DNA of 64,000 nt. It comes from Viridibacillus sp050279675 (GTDB lineage Bacteria > Bacillota > Bacilli > Bacillales_A > Planococcaceae). This document shows, piece by piece, positions 1 through 8,284 of this stretch. The notes beneath the pieces are model-generated. The model had not been told where the DNA came from and ran no database searches. It saw only the letters and a list, made by a program, of their open reading frames with translations. A program made the position numbers and the translations under genes. The stretch covers positions 434,001-498,000 of the forward strand of contig NZ_JBNNUK010000001.1 of the NCBI RefSeq assembly GCF_050279675.1, written 5' to 3'. How positions within the stretch are numbered: position 1 is the stretch's first letter; every line of letters starts with the position of its first letter.

Positions 1-118
1 AAGTGAGCCATTTGCCAATTTGTTTGGCAATTGTCTTATATCCACCTTCACCGTTCAAATAGCTCTGTACTGCAAGAAATTTTTATTCAAATGTAAATTT
101 AGAAATAAAAAAGTACAC
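1..118 (-). pseudogene. IS3-type transposase OrfA, N-terminal fragment with internal stop
   Basis: Reading the minus strand leftward gives KFTFE, a stop, then KFLAVQSYLNGEGGYK and TIAKQIGKWLT, typical of the helix-turn-helix start of IS3/IS150 OrfA proteins. The in-frame TAA at 83-85 sits where a glutamine or glutamate codon is usual, so the copy looks dead by a nonsense change unless it starts downstream. The C-terminal part and OrfB lie outside the window. No ATG/GTG/TTG with a good ribosome binding site precedes the fragment here. Confidence 0.55.
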
Positions 119-160
119 CTCCAATTGTTAGATTGTGTCTAACAATTGGGGTGCACTTCA
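1..160 (-). mobile_element. IS3-family (IS150-like) element end, running off the left edge
   Basis: The segment reads leftward and combines an OrfA-like N-terminus (see the pseudogene entry) with an imperfect 21-bp inverted repeat at 111-132/138-158 that begins TGAAGTGCACCCC on the minus strand. In IS150-group elements the terminal repeat lies just upstream of orfA and often forms such a hairpin; that is family knowledge. The likely element boundary is near 160, about 25 bp past the tetR stop codon. The hairpin is followed by a T-run on the minus strand, so it probably also terminates tetR transcription. The rest of the element is outside the window. Confidence 0.6.
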
Positions 161-185
161 TTTGATACAACTATCTCTTTTGTGT

Positions 186-1034
186 TTATGAAAGATGTGC
201 TATATATTGTTTTATTAATAAGGCTAGCCATTGTAAGTTATCATGTTGTTTAAGGTTCGTCATCATTCCATTTAATAAAGCAGGACGAGGATTTGTAAGC
301 TTTAGTTCTGCGTCTATTAAAGATAATGTGTCTTCAATGATAGGGTGTCCTTTATAAGTTTCTTGCCAACGATTTACTTCTTCTTGTACTTCGAATGTAG
401 TCACAGAATACTCTTGCATGCAATTTGGTTTTGAGTTCCATAATTGTTCTGTAAGGAAAGTGTTTTTTGAATGCTCTACAAGGATATCAACTTTTTCAAT
501 AAGAGTAGAACTTAATTGAACGAAATCATATGGTTGTCTATGGAAAAGGATAAATTCTGAATAGCCATGCAAGATTCCTTTTAAAGAAATGAGAATGTCA
601 TATTGGAATGGAGCAATACGCTTTCCATATACTTCTGATAATAATGCTAGAGTAGTTTTATCACCAAGATCCTTATAATAATTTAATCTTTGAAGAATTT
701 GTTCATTAATTGGATTCATTTGTTCCTTCATAAACATAGATATTAATGGTAATTTTTCTTCAAATAGGTGAAAATGTAAAAGAAAGTAGTTATTGAACTT
801 TTCTTTTGGAGGCATGTCACTTTCCAATAAATCATTATATTGACCAATAATTTCTCGTAAAAAATGTTCGAATATAGCAATGAATAACTCATCTTTTGAT
901 TTGAAAGATAAATAAAAGGCACCTTTAGAAATACCACATGCATCTGTTATATCTTGAATAGAGGTCGACGCTATACTATTTTGTGCAAATAATTCTACGG
1001 CCTTTTCAATTATTAATTTTTGCTTAGATATAAT
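186..1034 (-). CDS. TetR/AcrR-family repressor (YerO-like), probable ATT start
   Basis: Predicted 282-aa DNA-binding repressor of the divergent efflux pump. The N-terminus contains the TetR helix-turn-helix (TSIQDITDACGISKGAFYLS, about residues 20-40, followed by FKSKDELF). The rest is a variable ligand-binding region; the length resembles YerO rather than a 200-aa TetR. The first ATG/GTG/TTG in frame is the TTG at 827, which would remove the whole HTH. A good SD (GGGAG, 1041-1045) lies 6 nt before an ATT codon at 1034-1032, and a stop codon sits two codons upstream of that ATT, so ATT initiation is the best reading unless there is a base error. Two operator-like palindromes lie immediately upstream. 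Confidence 0.8.
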   Translation of the reverse strand: MISKQKLIIEKAVELFAQNSIASTSIQDITDACGISKGAFYLSFKSKDELFIAIFEHFLREIIGQYNDLLESDMPPKEKFNNYFLLHFHLFEEKLPLISMFMKEQMNPINEQILQRLNYYKDLGDKTTLALLSEVYGKRIAPFQYDILISLKGILHGYSEFILFHRQPYDFVQLSSTLIEKVDILVEHSKNTFLTEQLWNSKPNCMQEYSVTTFEVQEEVNRWQETYKGHPIIEDTLSLIDAELKLTNPRPALLNGMMTNLKQHDNLQWLALLIKQYIAHLS

Positions 1035-1057
1035 AACTCACTCCCTATCCGTAGTAT

Positions 1058-1110
1058 TTGACAACTGACTAATCAGTCATTATTATATAAAATAGTGACC
1101 AAATAGTCAA
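1058..1110. promoter_or_regulatory. Overlapping divergent tetR/swrC promoters with two TetR operators
   Basis: Plus strand: TTGACA (1058-1063), 17-bp spacer, TATTAT (1081-1086), reading into the RND pump. Minus strand: TTGACT (1110-1105), 17-bp spacer, TATAAT (1087-1082), reading into tetR. The two -10 boxes share five positions. Each spacer holds a 14-bp dyad: TGACTAATCAGTCA (1066-1079) and TGACCAAATAGTCA (1096-1109), identical at 11 of 14 positions and centred 30 bp apart. The inferred consequence is that the regulator blocks both promoters. Confidence 0.8.
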
Positions 1111-1127
1111 AAAAAGGCGGTGCAAAG

Positions 1128-4100
1128 GTGCATTCTATAATTAAGTTTATGCTGAAAAACAAGCTAGCTGTATGGTTATTAACAATTATCGTAGCAGTGG
1201 CGGGGGTTTATGCAGGCTTTAAAATGAAGCTTGAATCAATTCCTGATATTTCAGTTCCAATAGTTACTGTAACAACAGTTTATCCTGGTGCTACACCAGA
1301 GCAAGTAACAGATGATATTTCAATTCCCTTTGAGAAGGCAGTTAATAATTTAAAATCAGTAAAATCTGTTTACTCAAATTCATATCAAAACGCCTCAAGT
1401 CTTCAAATTGAATTTAAATATGGTGCAGATATGAAAGAAGCGGTTGACAATGTAAAGGAAGCAATTGATAAAATAGATCTTCCTGAAACTGCGCAAGTAC
1501 CGACCATTGATCGAGTTAACATTAACGCCTTCCCAGTAGTAGCGTTAAGTGTTTCTGATAAGGAAGAAACAATCGATGAGTTAACAAAAACAGTAGAAGA
1601 TTACTTCGTTCCTAAAATGGAAGCAATCGATGGTGTTGCTTCAGTATCAGTAACTGGGCAACAAGTTGAAAAAGTTCAATTAACATATGACCAAAAGAAA
1701 TTAGCACAATATGGTCTAGATGAAGCAAAGGTTAAGCAGTACATTCAAGCAATGGATATTAAAGTCCCACTCGGTATGTTCCAATTTAAAGATACGGAGC
1801 AATCGGTCGTAGTTGACGGTAAATTAACAACTTTAAAAGAGTTGAAAAACTTAGATATTCCTGTTCAACCTCAAGCAGGAGCTGGATTAACTCAGCAGCA
1901 ACCATCAACTGAACCGTTTGTGAAATTAGGAAAACTCGCTGATATCAAACTGATCGGTGACGTAGAATCTGTTTCTCGTACAAATGGTGAATCGGCAATT
2001 GCGGTTCAAATAGTAAAATCGCAAGAGGCCAATACGGTTGATGTTGTAAATGACGTAAAAGATGCTTCAAAACAATTTGAAAAAGATAATAAAGGTATGA
2101 AAATTGATATCACGATGGATCAAGGTGAACCTATTGAGAAGTCTGTATCAACAATGTTAAATAAAGCATTATTCGGTGCTATTTTTGCCGTTATTATTAT
2201 CATGCTATTTTTACGTAATATTCGTTCAACAATCATATCGATTATATCAATTCCATTATCACTATTAATCTCGGTATTAATTTTGAAACAAATGGATATT
2301 TCATTAAATATGATGACGCTTGCTGCAATGACGGTCGCAATTGGTCGTGTAATTGATGACTCTATTGTAGTAGTTGAAAATATTTATAGAAGAATATATT
2401 TAGAAGGTGAGAAATTACATGGTCGTGCTTTAATTCGTGAAGCAACGATTGAAATGTTCAAGCCAATTCTATCTTCAACACTAGTTACGGTAGCTGTATT
2501 CTTACCGCTTGGATTAGTAGGAGGCATGGTTGGCGAATTGTTTATGCCGTTTGCTTTAACAATGGCATTTGCTCTAGGTGCATCGTTAATCGTTGCTATT
2601 ACTGTTGTTCCAGTATTAGCTCATTCTTTATTTAAAAAAGAGCTGTATGGTAAAAAACAAACGAAAAAAGAAGAGCATGGTAAGTTATCACAAAGCTATA
2701 AGAAATTACTAAGTTGGGTACTTGACCATAAACTAGTAACTTCAATTGGTACAATTGTTATTTTAGTAGCAAGTCTATTCTTGGCTCCGTTTGTAGGGTT
2801 TAGTTTCATGCCAGAAGATGAGCAAAAAATGGTCTACTTAACGTATACTCCAGAACCAGGAGAAACACGTGACAGCGTTATTAAAGACGTTGAAGAAGTA
2901 GAGAAGATGGTAATGGACAAAAAAGATGTTCAGACAGTTCAAGTATCAATCGGTGGAGCTAATCCTATGATGCCAGGTGCTTCAAACGGTGCTTTAATGT
3001 ACATTATTTATGATCCAGATACAAAAGAATTTAGTAATGTAAAAACTAAATTAGTAGAAGAAATCGTTGCAGTTAACCAAACAGGAACTTGGAAAAACCA
3101 AGATTTCTCAATGACAGGTTCAAGCAGCGAGTTAAATTACTCAGTTTATGGTAATACGATGGAAGACATTAAACCAGTTGTCAAAAACATCGAAAAAATC
3201 ATGAACAAACGCGATGATTTAAAAGATGTAAAAGCAACGCTTTCTGAAGTTTATGATGAACATACATTAGTAATTGACCAAGATAAAGTGAAAAAACTAG
3301 GTTTAACTACGGGGCAAATTGCTATGGCGATTAATCCGAACGTCCAATCGGAAGTATTAACTTCAATTGATAAGGATGGCAAGAAAGTCGAAGTTTATGT
3401 TCATAAAGAAACAGCATCACCTGATGATTTTGATGATGTATTGAAACAAAAAATAAAATCACCACTTGGCATGGAAGTTAAACTTTCAGAAGTAGTAGAT
3501 GTCAAAGAGGGTACAACTTTATCCCAAATTAATCGTAGTAAAGGAAAACTTTATGCGAATGTAACAGCGACAGTAACTTCTAAAGACATTACAAAAGCGT
3601 CTAGTGCTGTACAAAAAGACATTGATAAGCTAGATTTACCAAACAATGTTGAAGTGAATAGTGGCGGTGTAGCAGAAGATATGACTGAAGCTTTCACTCA
3701 ATTAGGTTTAGCTATGTTAGCAGCAATTGCGATTGTTTACTTCATCCTTGTAGTTACTTTTGGAGAAGGTTTGGCACCATTATCAATCCTGTTCTCACTA
3801 CCATTTACCGTAATTGGTGCTTTAGTAGCGCTATGGATAACTGGCGAAACAATCAGTGTATCTTCAATGATTGGTCTTTTAATGTTAATAGGTATCGTAG
3901 TGACAAATGCGATCGTATTGATCGACCGAGTAATTCATATGGAACATGAAGGCATGACGATGCGTGAAGCGATTTTGGAAGCCGGTGCAACACGTCTTCG
4001 TCCAATCTTAATGACTGCACTAGCAACAGTTGGCGCTTTAATTCCATTAGCGATTGGTGCAGAAGGAAGCGGCTTGATTTCAAAAGGCTTAGGTGTAACA

Positions 4101-4217
4101 GTAATCGGTGGTTTAATCAGTTCTACTGTTTTAACATTAATCATCGTGCCACTTGTTTATGAACTATTGTCTAAAATGTTGAAGAAGAATCGTGCAGCAG
4201 AAAACCTTGACGATTGA
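1128..4217 (+). CDS. swrC: RND-family efflux pump (SwrC/YerP type)
   Basis: A 1029-aa proton-driven multidrug or lipopeptide exporter of the AcrB/MMPL-like RND superfamily in the cytoplasmic membrane. One TM helix at about residues 12-30 precedes a large extracytoplasmic loop, then a TM block at about 340-500, a second loop, and a final TM block at about 855-1010. The Asp pair used for proton relay in AcrB-type pumps is visible in GRVIDDSIVVVENI (about residue 405-418). GTG start, preceded by AAGGCGG. B. subtilis SwrC (about 1065 aa) confers surfactin resistance; the substrate here is unknown. It stands alone downstream of the TetR-controlled promoter and ends in its own terminator. Confidence 0.88.
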   Translation: MHSIIKFMLKNKLAVWLLTIIVAVAGVYAGFKMKLESIPDISVPIVTVTTVYPGATPEQVTDDISIPFEKAVNNLKSVKSVYSNSYQNASSLQIEFKYGADMKEAVDNVKEAIDKIDLPETAQVPTIDRVNINAFPVVALSVSDKEETIDELTKTVEDYFVPKMEAIDGVASVSVTGQQVEKVQLTYDQKKLAQYGLDEAKVKQYIQAMDIKVPLGMFQFKDTEQSVVVDGKLTTLKELKNLDIPVQPQAGAGLTQQQPSTEPFVKLGKLADIKLIGDVESVSRTNGESAIAVQIVKSQEANTVDVVNDVKDASKQFEKDNKGMKIDITMDQGEPIEKSVSTMLNKALFGAIFAVIIIMLFLRNIRSTIISIISIPLSLLISVLILKQMDISLNMMTLAAMTVAIGRVIDDSIVVVENIYRRIYLEGEKLHGRALIREATIEMFKPILSSTLVTVAVFLPLGLVGGMVGELFMPFALTMAFALGASLIVAITVVPVLAHSLFKKELYGKKQTKKEEHGKLSQSYKKLLSWVLDHKLVTSIGTIVILVASLFLAPFVGFSFMPEDEQKMVYLTYTPEPGETRDSVIKDVEEVEKMVMDKKDVQTVQVSIGGANPMMPGASNGALMYIIYDPDTKEFSNVKTKLVEEIVAVNQTGTWKNQDFSMTGSSSELNYSVYGNTMEDIKPVVKNIEKIMNKRDDLKDVKATLSEVYDEHTLVIDQDKVKKLGLTTGQIAMAINPNVQSEVLTSIDKDGKKVEVYVHKETASPDDFDDVLKQKIKSPLGMEVKLSEVVDVKEGTTLSQINRSKGKLYANVTATVTSKDITKASSAVQKDIDKLDLPNNVEVNSGGVAEDMTEAFTQLGLAMLAAIAIVYFILVVTFGEGLAPLSILFSLPFTVIGALVALWITGETISVSSMIGLLMLIGIVVTNAIVLIDRVIHMEHEGMTMREAILEAGATRLRPILMTALATVGALIPLAIGAEGSGLISKGLGVTVIGGLISSTVLTLIIVPLVYELLSKMLKKNRAAENLDD

Positions 4218-4240
4218 TTTTAATGAATGAAAATAGGAAA

Positions 4241-4289
4241 GAAGCTATCTATCATTACATAGTTAATGAGGGGTAGCTTCTTTTTTTTT
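4241..4289 (+). terminator. Rho-independent terminator of swrC
   Basis: GAAGCTA (4241-4247) pairs with TAGCTTC (4274-4280) around an AT-rich loop and is followed by nine T residues. Confidence 0.8.
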
Positions 4290-4302
4290 CCAGTTAGATT
4301 CA

Positions 4303-4331
4303 TAGACATCTAGAGAAGATAGGCGTACAAT
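4303..4331 (+). promoter_or_regulatory. SigA-type promoter for the cidA/lrgB-like operon
   Basis: TAGACA (4303-4308), 17-bp spacer, TACAAT (4326-4331). It lies after the swrC terminator and about 50 bp before the next gene. Confidence 0.55.
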
Positions 4332-4381
4332 ATTTCGTATTACTTCATAAACGCGACATGTGTTAAAAGGGGAGTTTCGAA

Positions 4382-5035
4382 ATGCAATCTAAAGTAGGTA
4401 ATTATAAGTTAGTCAGACACAAAAAAAGCAATTATAAGATAGTTATTAAAGAGTCAGTAGTAAATGTGGAAGTAAAAGAGCAAGAAGTCGATGAAGCAGC
4501 GGTAAATGAGTTGGAAATAACAGAACCAGAAATGAAAGAATCTGATATAAGTAAAATTACAGAACAAAAAATAGAAGTGGAAAATTCAACAACATCACAA
4601 ATGGATTCAACGAAATTGAAGCAAAAAAATTCAATGAAAATTAAATTTATTAAACAAAAATCAATTAAATGGATACGAATAATTTTACAAATGGTAGTTC
4701 TATACATTTTCTCGTTTGTTGGTACGACTATCGTGAATTTATTAGGTATCAAATTTCCAGGTAGTATTGTTGGTTTACTTATTTTATTAGCTCTGTTACT
4801 TAGTAATATAATGCCAGTGTCATTGATCGAAGAAGGGGCAGGATTTATGTTAGCAATTTTACCGTTGTTTTTCGTTCCGGCAACTGTAGGTGTTATAAAG
4901 TATCCTGAATTATTATCCTTGCAGGGTATATTGCTATTACTCACAGTTATTGCTAGTACGATTTGCACAATTATTGTTTCAGGGAGAATTTGTAAAGTTT
5001 TAGAGAAGAAAGAAATGAAGGAGGTCGTAAAATGA
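4382..5035 (+). CDS. CidA/LrgA family holin-like protein with acidic N-terminal extension
   Basis: 217 aa. From about residue 95 the protein matches the CidA/LrgA family: four hydrophobic helices with the signature NLLGIKFPGSIVGLL. Members act in murein hydrolase export/cell lysis or, in some Bacillus pairs, in pyruvate transport. The family is normally about 120-150 aa. Here the first 90 or so residues are extra, hydrophilic, and rich in Glu, Val and Lys. The long start is supported by a strong SD (AAAAGGGGAG, 4365-4374) 7 nt before ATG 4382. The internal Met at the start of MKIKFIKQKS has no SD. It overlaps the LrgB-like gene by ATGA. Which paralogue (cid, lrg or pft) cannot be decided. Confidence 0.82.
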   Translation: MQSKVGNYKLVRHKKSNYKIVIKESVVNVEVKEQEVDEAAVNELEITEPEMKESDISKITEQKIEVENSTTSQMDSTKLKQKNSMKIKFIKQKSIKWIRIILQMVVLYIFSFVGTTIVNLLGIKFPGSIVGLLILLALLLSNIMPVSLIEEGAGFMLAILPLFFVPATVGVIKYPELLSLQGILLLLTVIASTICTIIVSGRICKVLEKKEMKEVVK

Positions 5036-5709
5036 AAGCTGTAGCCATTATTCTTATAACTATTTTTGTTTTTTATCTAATGTCAAGATTATATGCTCGT
5101 TTTTCGACTCCGTTTTTGTTACCAATTTTAACAACGACCATAATCGGTGTTTTTATTTTGGTATTAGGTAATATTCCTTATGAAACATATATGATTGGTG
5201 GTAAATGGATTGATGTAATGCTAGGGCCTGCAGTTGTTAGTTTAGCATATCCATTGTATACACAAAGGCATATGATTAAAACATATAAATTATCAATAAT
5301 TTCGGGTGTAATTGTAGCTATGATTTCGGGTCTTATTAGTGTCTTTGCTTTGGCAAAGTTAATGCGTTTTGATGATGAAATGGTGAGATCGTTACTGCCA
5401 AAATCGATTACAACACCTGTTGCAATGCAAGTAAGTGGTTCATTGGGTGGGATTCCGTCTCTGACTGCTGTATTTGTTATGGTGGCAGGATTTACTGGCG
5501 CCATTTTAGGGCCGTTTATATTCCGTGTTTGTAAAATTGATACTGCGGTGAGCAGAGGAATTTCGATGGGAGGAGGAGCTCATGGTTTCGGTGTTTCCAA
5601 ACTTACTGAATACGGAGAAAAAACCTTATCCATGGGTTCTGTTTCAATGACGTTAAGTGCTGTTATTGGTGCATTTATTTGCCCATTATTTGCAATGCTC
5701 ATATTCTAA
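5032..5709 (+). CDS. LrgB/CidB family membrane protein
   Basis: A 225-aa integral membrane protein with about six hydrophobic segments and the family motifs LLPKSITTPVAMQ (about residues 121-133) and GGGAHGFGVSKL (about 182-193). LrgB/CidB proteins work with a CidA/LrgA partner; proposed roles are control of autolysis or pyruvate/organic acid transport. The ATGA overlap with the upstream gene indicates translational coupling, and a terminator follows directly. Length is normal for the family. Confidence 0.88.
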   Translation: MKAVAIILITIFVFYLMSRLYARFSTPFLLPILTTTIIGVFILVLGNIPYETYMIGGKWIDVMLGPAVVSLAYPLYTQRHMIKTYKLSIISGVIVAMISGLISVFALAKLMRFDDEMVRSLLPKSITTPVAMQVSGSLGGIPSLTAVFVMVAGFTGAILGPFIFRVCKIDTAVSRGISMGGGAHGFGVSKLTEYGEKTLSMGSVSMTLSAVIGAFICPLFAMLIF

Positions 5710-5714
5710 GGAAA

Positions 5715-5760
5715 GCATGTGGAAATTCTTTTTGAATTTTTCACATGCCTATTTTATTTC
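5715..5760 (+). terminator. Terminator of the cidA/lrgB-like operon
   Basis: Stem GCATGTGGAAATTC/AATTTTTCACATGC (5715-5748) followed by a T-rich tail. Confidence 0.75.
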
Positions 5761-5844
5761 TTGGGAAATAAAAAATGAAAAAAGGGTTTTCCTCATATTT
5801 GGAGAACCAGTTTATTATAGGAAAACAAAGGGGAGTTATAACAG

Positions 5845-6807
5845 ATGAAATGGAAAACAAGAGTGACAGAATTATTAGGTATAGAGTATTCGATTATTCA
5901 AGGTGGACTTGCTTATTTAGCATATGCAGATTTAGCTGCAGCTGTGTCGAATGCAGGAGGATTAGGGCAAATTACAGCTATGAGCTTAGAAAGCCCTGAA
6001 GCATTACGTAAAGAAATTCAAAAAGTACGCCGATTAACAGATCGACCTTTTGGTGTTAATTATGCTATTGGACAACATGGTCGCTCATTTGATCATATGT
6101 TAGCGGTAGCAATCGAGGAAAAAGTTCCGGTAGTATCAATGACAGGTGGAAATCCTGCGCCGATTTTTAAGCAATTAGAAGGGACAGATATTAAGAAATT
6201 GGTATTAGTTGCTGCACGTAGACAAGCGCAAAAAGCTGAAGAATTAGGTGCAGATGCCGTTATGGTTGTAGGACAAGAAGGTGGCGGCCACCTTGGTCGA
6301 GATGATATCGGAACAATGGTACTAGTACCTCAAGTTGTAGATGCTGTTTCTATTCCGGTGATTGCATCAGGAGGTATAGGTGATGGACGTGGGTGGATGG
6401 CAGCACTTGCATTAGGTGCAGAAGGTATTGAGATGGGGACGCGTTTTATCGCGACGAAAGAATGTGTGGATGCTTCTGCTGCGTATAAAAACACTTTAAT
6501 TCATAGTACGGAAGCAGATACTACTGTTATTAAACGATCTCTTGGTGCACCAGCACGTGCAATAAGAAATAGTTGGACGGATCAAATTCATGATATTGAA
6601 AAAGTAACTCCAACATATGAAGCTTTAAAAAATTATATAAGTGGTCAAGCAAATAAAAAATTTATATATGAAGGTAAGGAACATGAAGGGTTTGGTTGGG
6701 CTGGACAAGTAATAGGTTTAATCCGAGATGAACCGACTGTAGAGGAACTTATACAGCGAATGGTTGCGCAGGCAACTGAAATACGCTTAAAATGGGGAGA
6801 ACAATAA
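5845..6807 (+). CDS. Nitronate monooxygenase / 2-nitropropane dioxygenase-like flavoprotein
   Basis: A 320-aa predicted soluble FMN-binding TIM barrel. Visible motifs are QGGLAYLAYADLAAAVSNAG at residues 19-38, the active-site segment GQEGGGHLG (about 143-151), and the FMN phosphate-binding ASGGIGDGRG (about 175-184). The family oxidises nitronates; close relatives (FabK) reduce enoyl-ACP, and sequence reading alone does not separate them, though the GGGHLG motif favours the monooxygenase class. ATG 5845 follows AAAGGGGAG. It appears to be a single-gene unit, with no clear promoter or partner gene seen. Confidence 0.8.
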   Translation: MKWKTRVTELLGIEYSIIQGGLAYLAYADLAAAVSNAGGLGQITAMSLESPEALRKEIQKVRRLTDRPFGVNYAIGQHGRSFDHMLAVAIEEKVPVVSMTGGNPAPIFKQLEGTDIKKLVLVAARRQAQKAEELGADAVMVVGQEGGGHLGRDDIGTMVLVPQVVDAVSIPVIASGGIGDGRGWMAALALGAEGIEMGTRFIATKECVDASAAYKNTLIHSTEADTTVIKRSLGAPARAIRNSWTDQIHDIEKVTPTYEALKNYISGQANKKFIYEGKEHEGFGWAGQVIGLIRDEPTVEELIQRMVAQATEIRLKWGEQ

Positions 6808-6846
6808 AAAGGCTATATTAGCCTGAATCAAAAGGTAGGTAAGATT

Positions 6847-7131
6847 ATGGAATACTCTTATCCGTTTTCAACGGACTGGTCTACAGAAGAGATTGTAGAT
6901 GTAATTGCGTTCTTCCAAGCAATAGAAAAAGCATATGAAACAGGTGTTCAACGCGAAGACCTAATGTCGAAATATAGACGATTCAAAGAAATCGTGCCAG
7001 CGATGGCTGAAGAAAAAACCATTTTCCGCGAATTTGAAGAAGTTAGTGGCTATGTGAGCTATTCAATTATCAAGCAAATGAAAGATGCTCCAGCTGGTTC
7101 GAAAATTAAAGGTGAATCAAGAAAAAGATAG
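6847..7131 (+). CDS. yktA: YktA (UPF0223) small conserved protein
   Basis: A 94-aa soluble, mostly helical protein matching the UPF0223 family by its start EYSYPFSTDWSTEEIVDVIA and the central segment REDLMSKYRRFKEIVPAM. Function unknown. In B. subtilis yktA lies next to yktB and suhB, as here, but here yktB is inverted and converges on it with a shared terminator. Confidence 0.85.
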   Translation: MEYSYPFSTDWSTEEIVDVIAFFQAIEKAYETGVQREDLMSKYRRFKEIVPAMAEEKTIFREFEEVSGYVSYSIIKQMKDAPAGSKIKGESRKR

Positions 7132-7168
7132 TAAAAGAACAGGCTTATGCCTGTTCTTTTACTTTTTG
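7130..7168. terminator. Bidirectional terminator between yktA and yktB
   Basis: Perfect 15-bp stem AGTAAAAGAACAGGC/GCCTGTTCTTTTACT with loop TTAT and T-runs on both strands. It overlaps both stop codons. Confidence 0.9.
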
Positions 7169-7791
7169 TTGACCATAGAATTATAAATAGGAAGTAGTGC
7201 ATCGAACGTTTCTTCAGTTAATTTCTCAAATTCCTCTGCGGTTAATTGGATTGCATCTTCTTTTGGAAGTTGTAGACCAACTATAAATTCTCCTTTTTTT
7301 ACATCACGTAAGCGTTCAAGTAAACCGACTAGCTGACCATCATTCAAAGCATCTTTGATATGAATGCCTTCTGGAGAAAAATGATCACCTGAAACATAAA
7401 AATTTTTTGGTAGCTTTTTAAATAAATTCTGTTTTTTAAGCAAACGATCAGCAATTTCAACTTTACTTGGTGCTTCATAAATAACGCAAAGAATTATGAA
7501 TAGATGAGTACCAAATAAGCCAAGCTGAAAGTGAGGAATTGATTTATAGCCTCGTTTGTACGGAGCAAATGCGACCCAGCTATCTTTTGGGGGATTTACT
7601 TTACGACGTGCATGTTTTGCTACATGTGGGTAAAATTCATCTGCAGTTTTTGCGGAGAAATATGTAGAAAATGTCGTACCAAATTCTTCAAATTTAGGTC
7701 TTACGGTATGGATAAGTGCTTCCATTCGAGGCTCTAAACCTTCGATGGAGAAAACGTCGAAATCTTTTTGTGTCCATTTTGTTTTTTGCAT
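7159..7791 (-). CDS. yktB: YktB (DUF1054/UPF0637) conserved protein
   Basis: A 210-aa soluble protein of the DUF1054 family, recognised by the N-terminus WTQKDFDVFSIEGLEPRM, HVAKHARRKVNPPKDSW, and FQLGLFGTHLFI. No biochemical function is established. The start is supported by AAAAGGAG in front of ATG. It is convergent with yktA and divergent from the small gene at 7949. Confidence 0.85.
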   Translation of the reverse strand: MQKTKWTQKDFDVFSIEGLEPRMEALIHTVRPKFEEFGTTFSTYFSAKTADEFYPHVAKHARRKVNPPKDSWVAFAPYKRGYKSIPHFQLGLFGTHLFIILCVIYEAPSKVEIADRLLKKQNLFKKLPKNFYVSGDHFSPEGIHIKDALNDGQLVGLLERLRDVKKGEFIVGLQLPKEDAIQLTAEEFEKLTEETFDALLPIYNSMVNKK

Positions 7792-7862
7792 AATAATTTA
7801 ACTCCTTTTGAAAGTTTATGTTTATTTTATTAGAAATTTGGGAAAAAATCTTGTAGAAGGAC

Positions 7863-7890
7863 TTATCATTTTTCACATCATGCATATAAT
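7863..7890 (+). promoter_or_regulatory. SigA-like promoter for the small gene at 7949
   Basis: TTATCA (7863-7868), 16-bp spacer, TATAAT (7885-7890). Confidence 0.5.
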
Positions 7891-7948
7891 GTAGTAAGAC
7901 ACTTTAAGTCCTAGCTTGCACAAACAAAATAAAAAGGAGCTGGTTAGT

Positions 7949-8146
7949 ATGAAACAAGTAGTACACATTATTCGCAAAGTTGATTATGAAAAGCAATATG
8001 TGAAGGGTCTGCAATTAGAAATGGATTATGAACTAGCAACATTATTTGATGCTCTGCAAGACGAGGATTTAAAACAAATTGAATTAAGCAAAATTCGCCT
8101 TTCTGAACTTCATTTGGAATTGGAGGCATTTCATGCTTTTGCCTAA
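7949..8146 (+). CDS. Small conserved hypothetical protein (65 aa)
   Basis: 65 aa, hydrophilic and probably helical, beginning MKQVVHIIRKVDYEKQY. I do not recognise a domain. The start at 7949 is chosen because AAGGAG (7934-7939) lies 9 nt upstream; a longer frame reaches 7916 without an SD. Its position between yktB and suhB is that of B. subtilis ykzI, so it may be the counterpart, but this rests on position only. It has its own promoter and terminator. Confidence 0.7.
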   Translation: MKQVVHIIRKVDYEKQYVKGLQLEMDYELATLFDALQDEDLKQIELSKIRLSELHLELEAFHAFA

Positions 8147-8170
8147 AGAGAGAATCAAAATTCGCCGGTG

Positions 8171-8207
8171 AACATCTGCTAATCAAATGAGAAGCAGATG
8201 TTTTTTT
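8171..8207 (+). terminator. Terminator after the 65-aa gene
   Basis: Stem AACATCTGCT/AGCAGATGTT with a 12-nt loop and a T-run. The suhB promoter -10 box begins immediately after it. Confidence 0.85.
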
Positions 8208-8215
8208 GCTATAAT
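8207..8215 (+). promoter_or_regulatory. Extended -10 promoter for suhB
   Basis: TGCTATAAT (8207-8215) is a perfect extended -10. No good -35 exists because that position is the terminator stem, which fits an extended -10 promoter. Confidence 0.55.
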
Positions 8216-8284
8216 AGAGATAGGCAAAAAACATTAACTTGTACTTATAGAAATGATGTTTTTTTTGCTTCGAAAGGTGGGGCT

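Noticed and set aside
111..158. Simple terminator of tetR
   Set aside because: It can act as one, but the adjacent OrfA sequence and the TG...CACCCC end show that it is primarily an IS terminal inverted repeat.
4432..4968. 178-aa open frame on the minus strand opposite the CidA-like gene
   Set aside because: Arises from the biased composition of the N-terminal extension and membrane helices; no SD or promoter.
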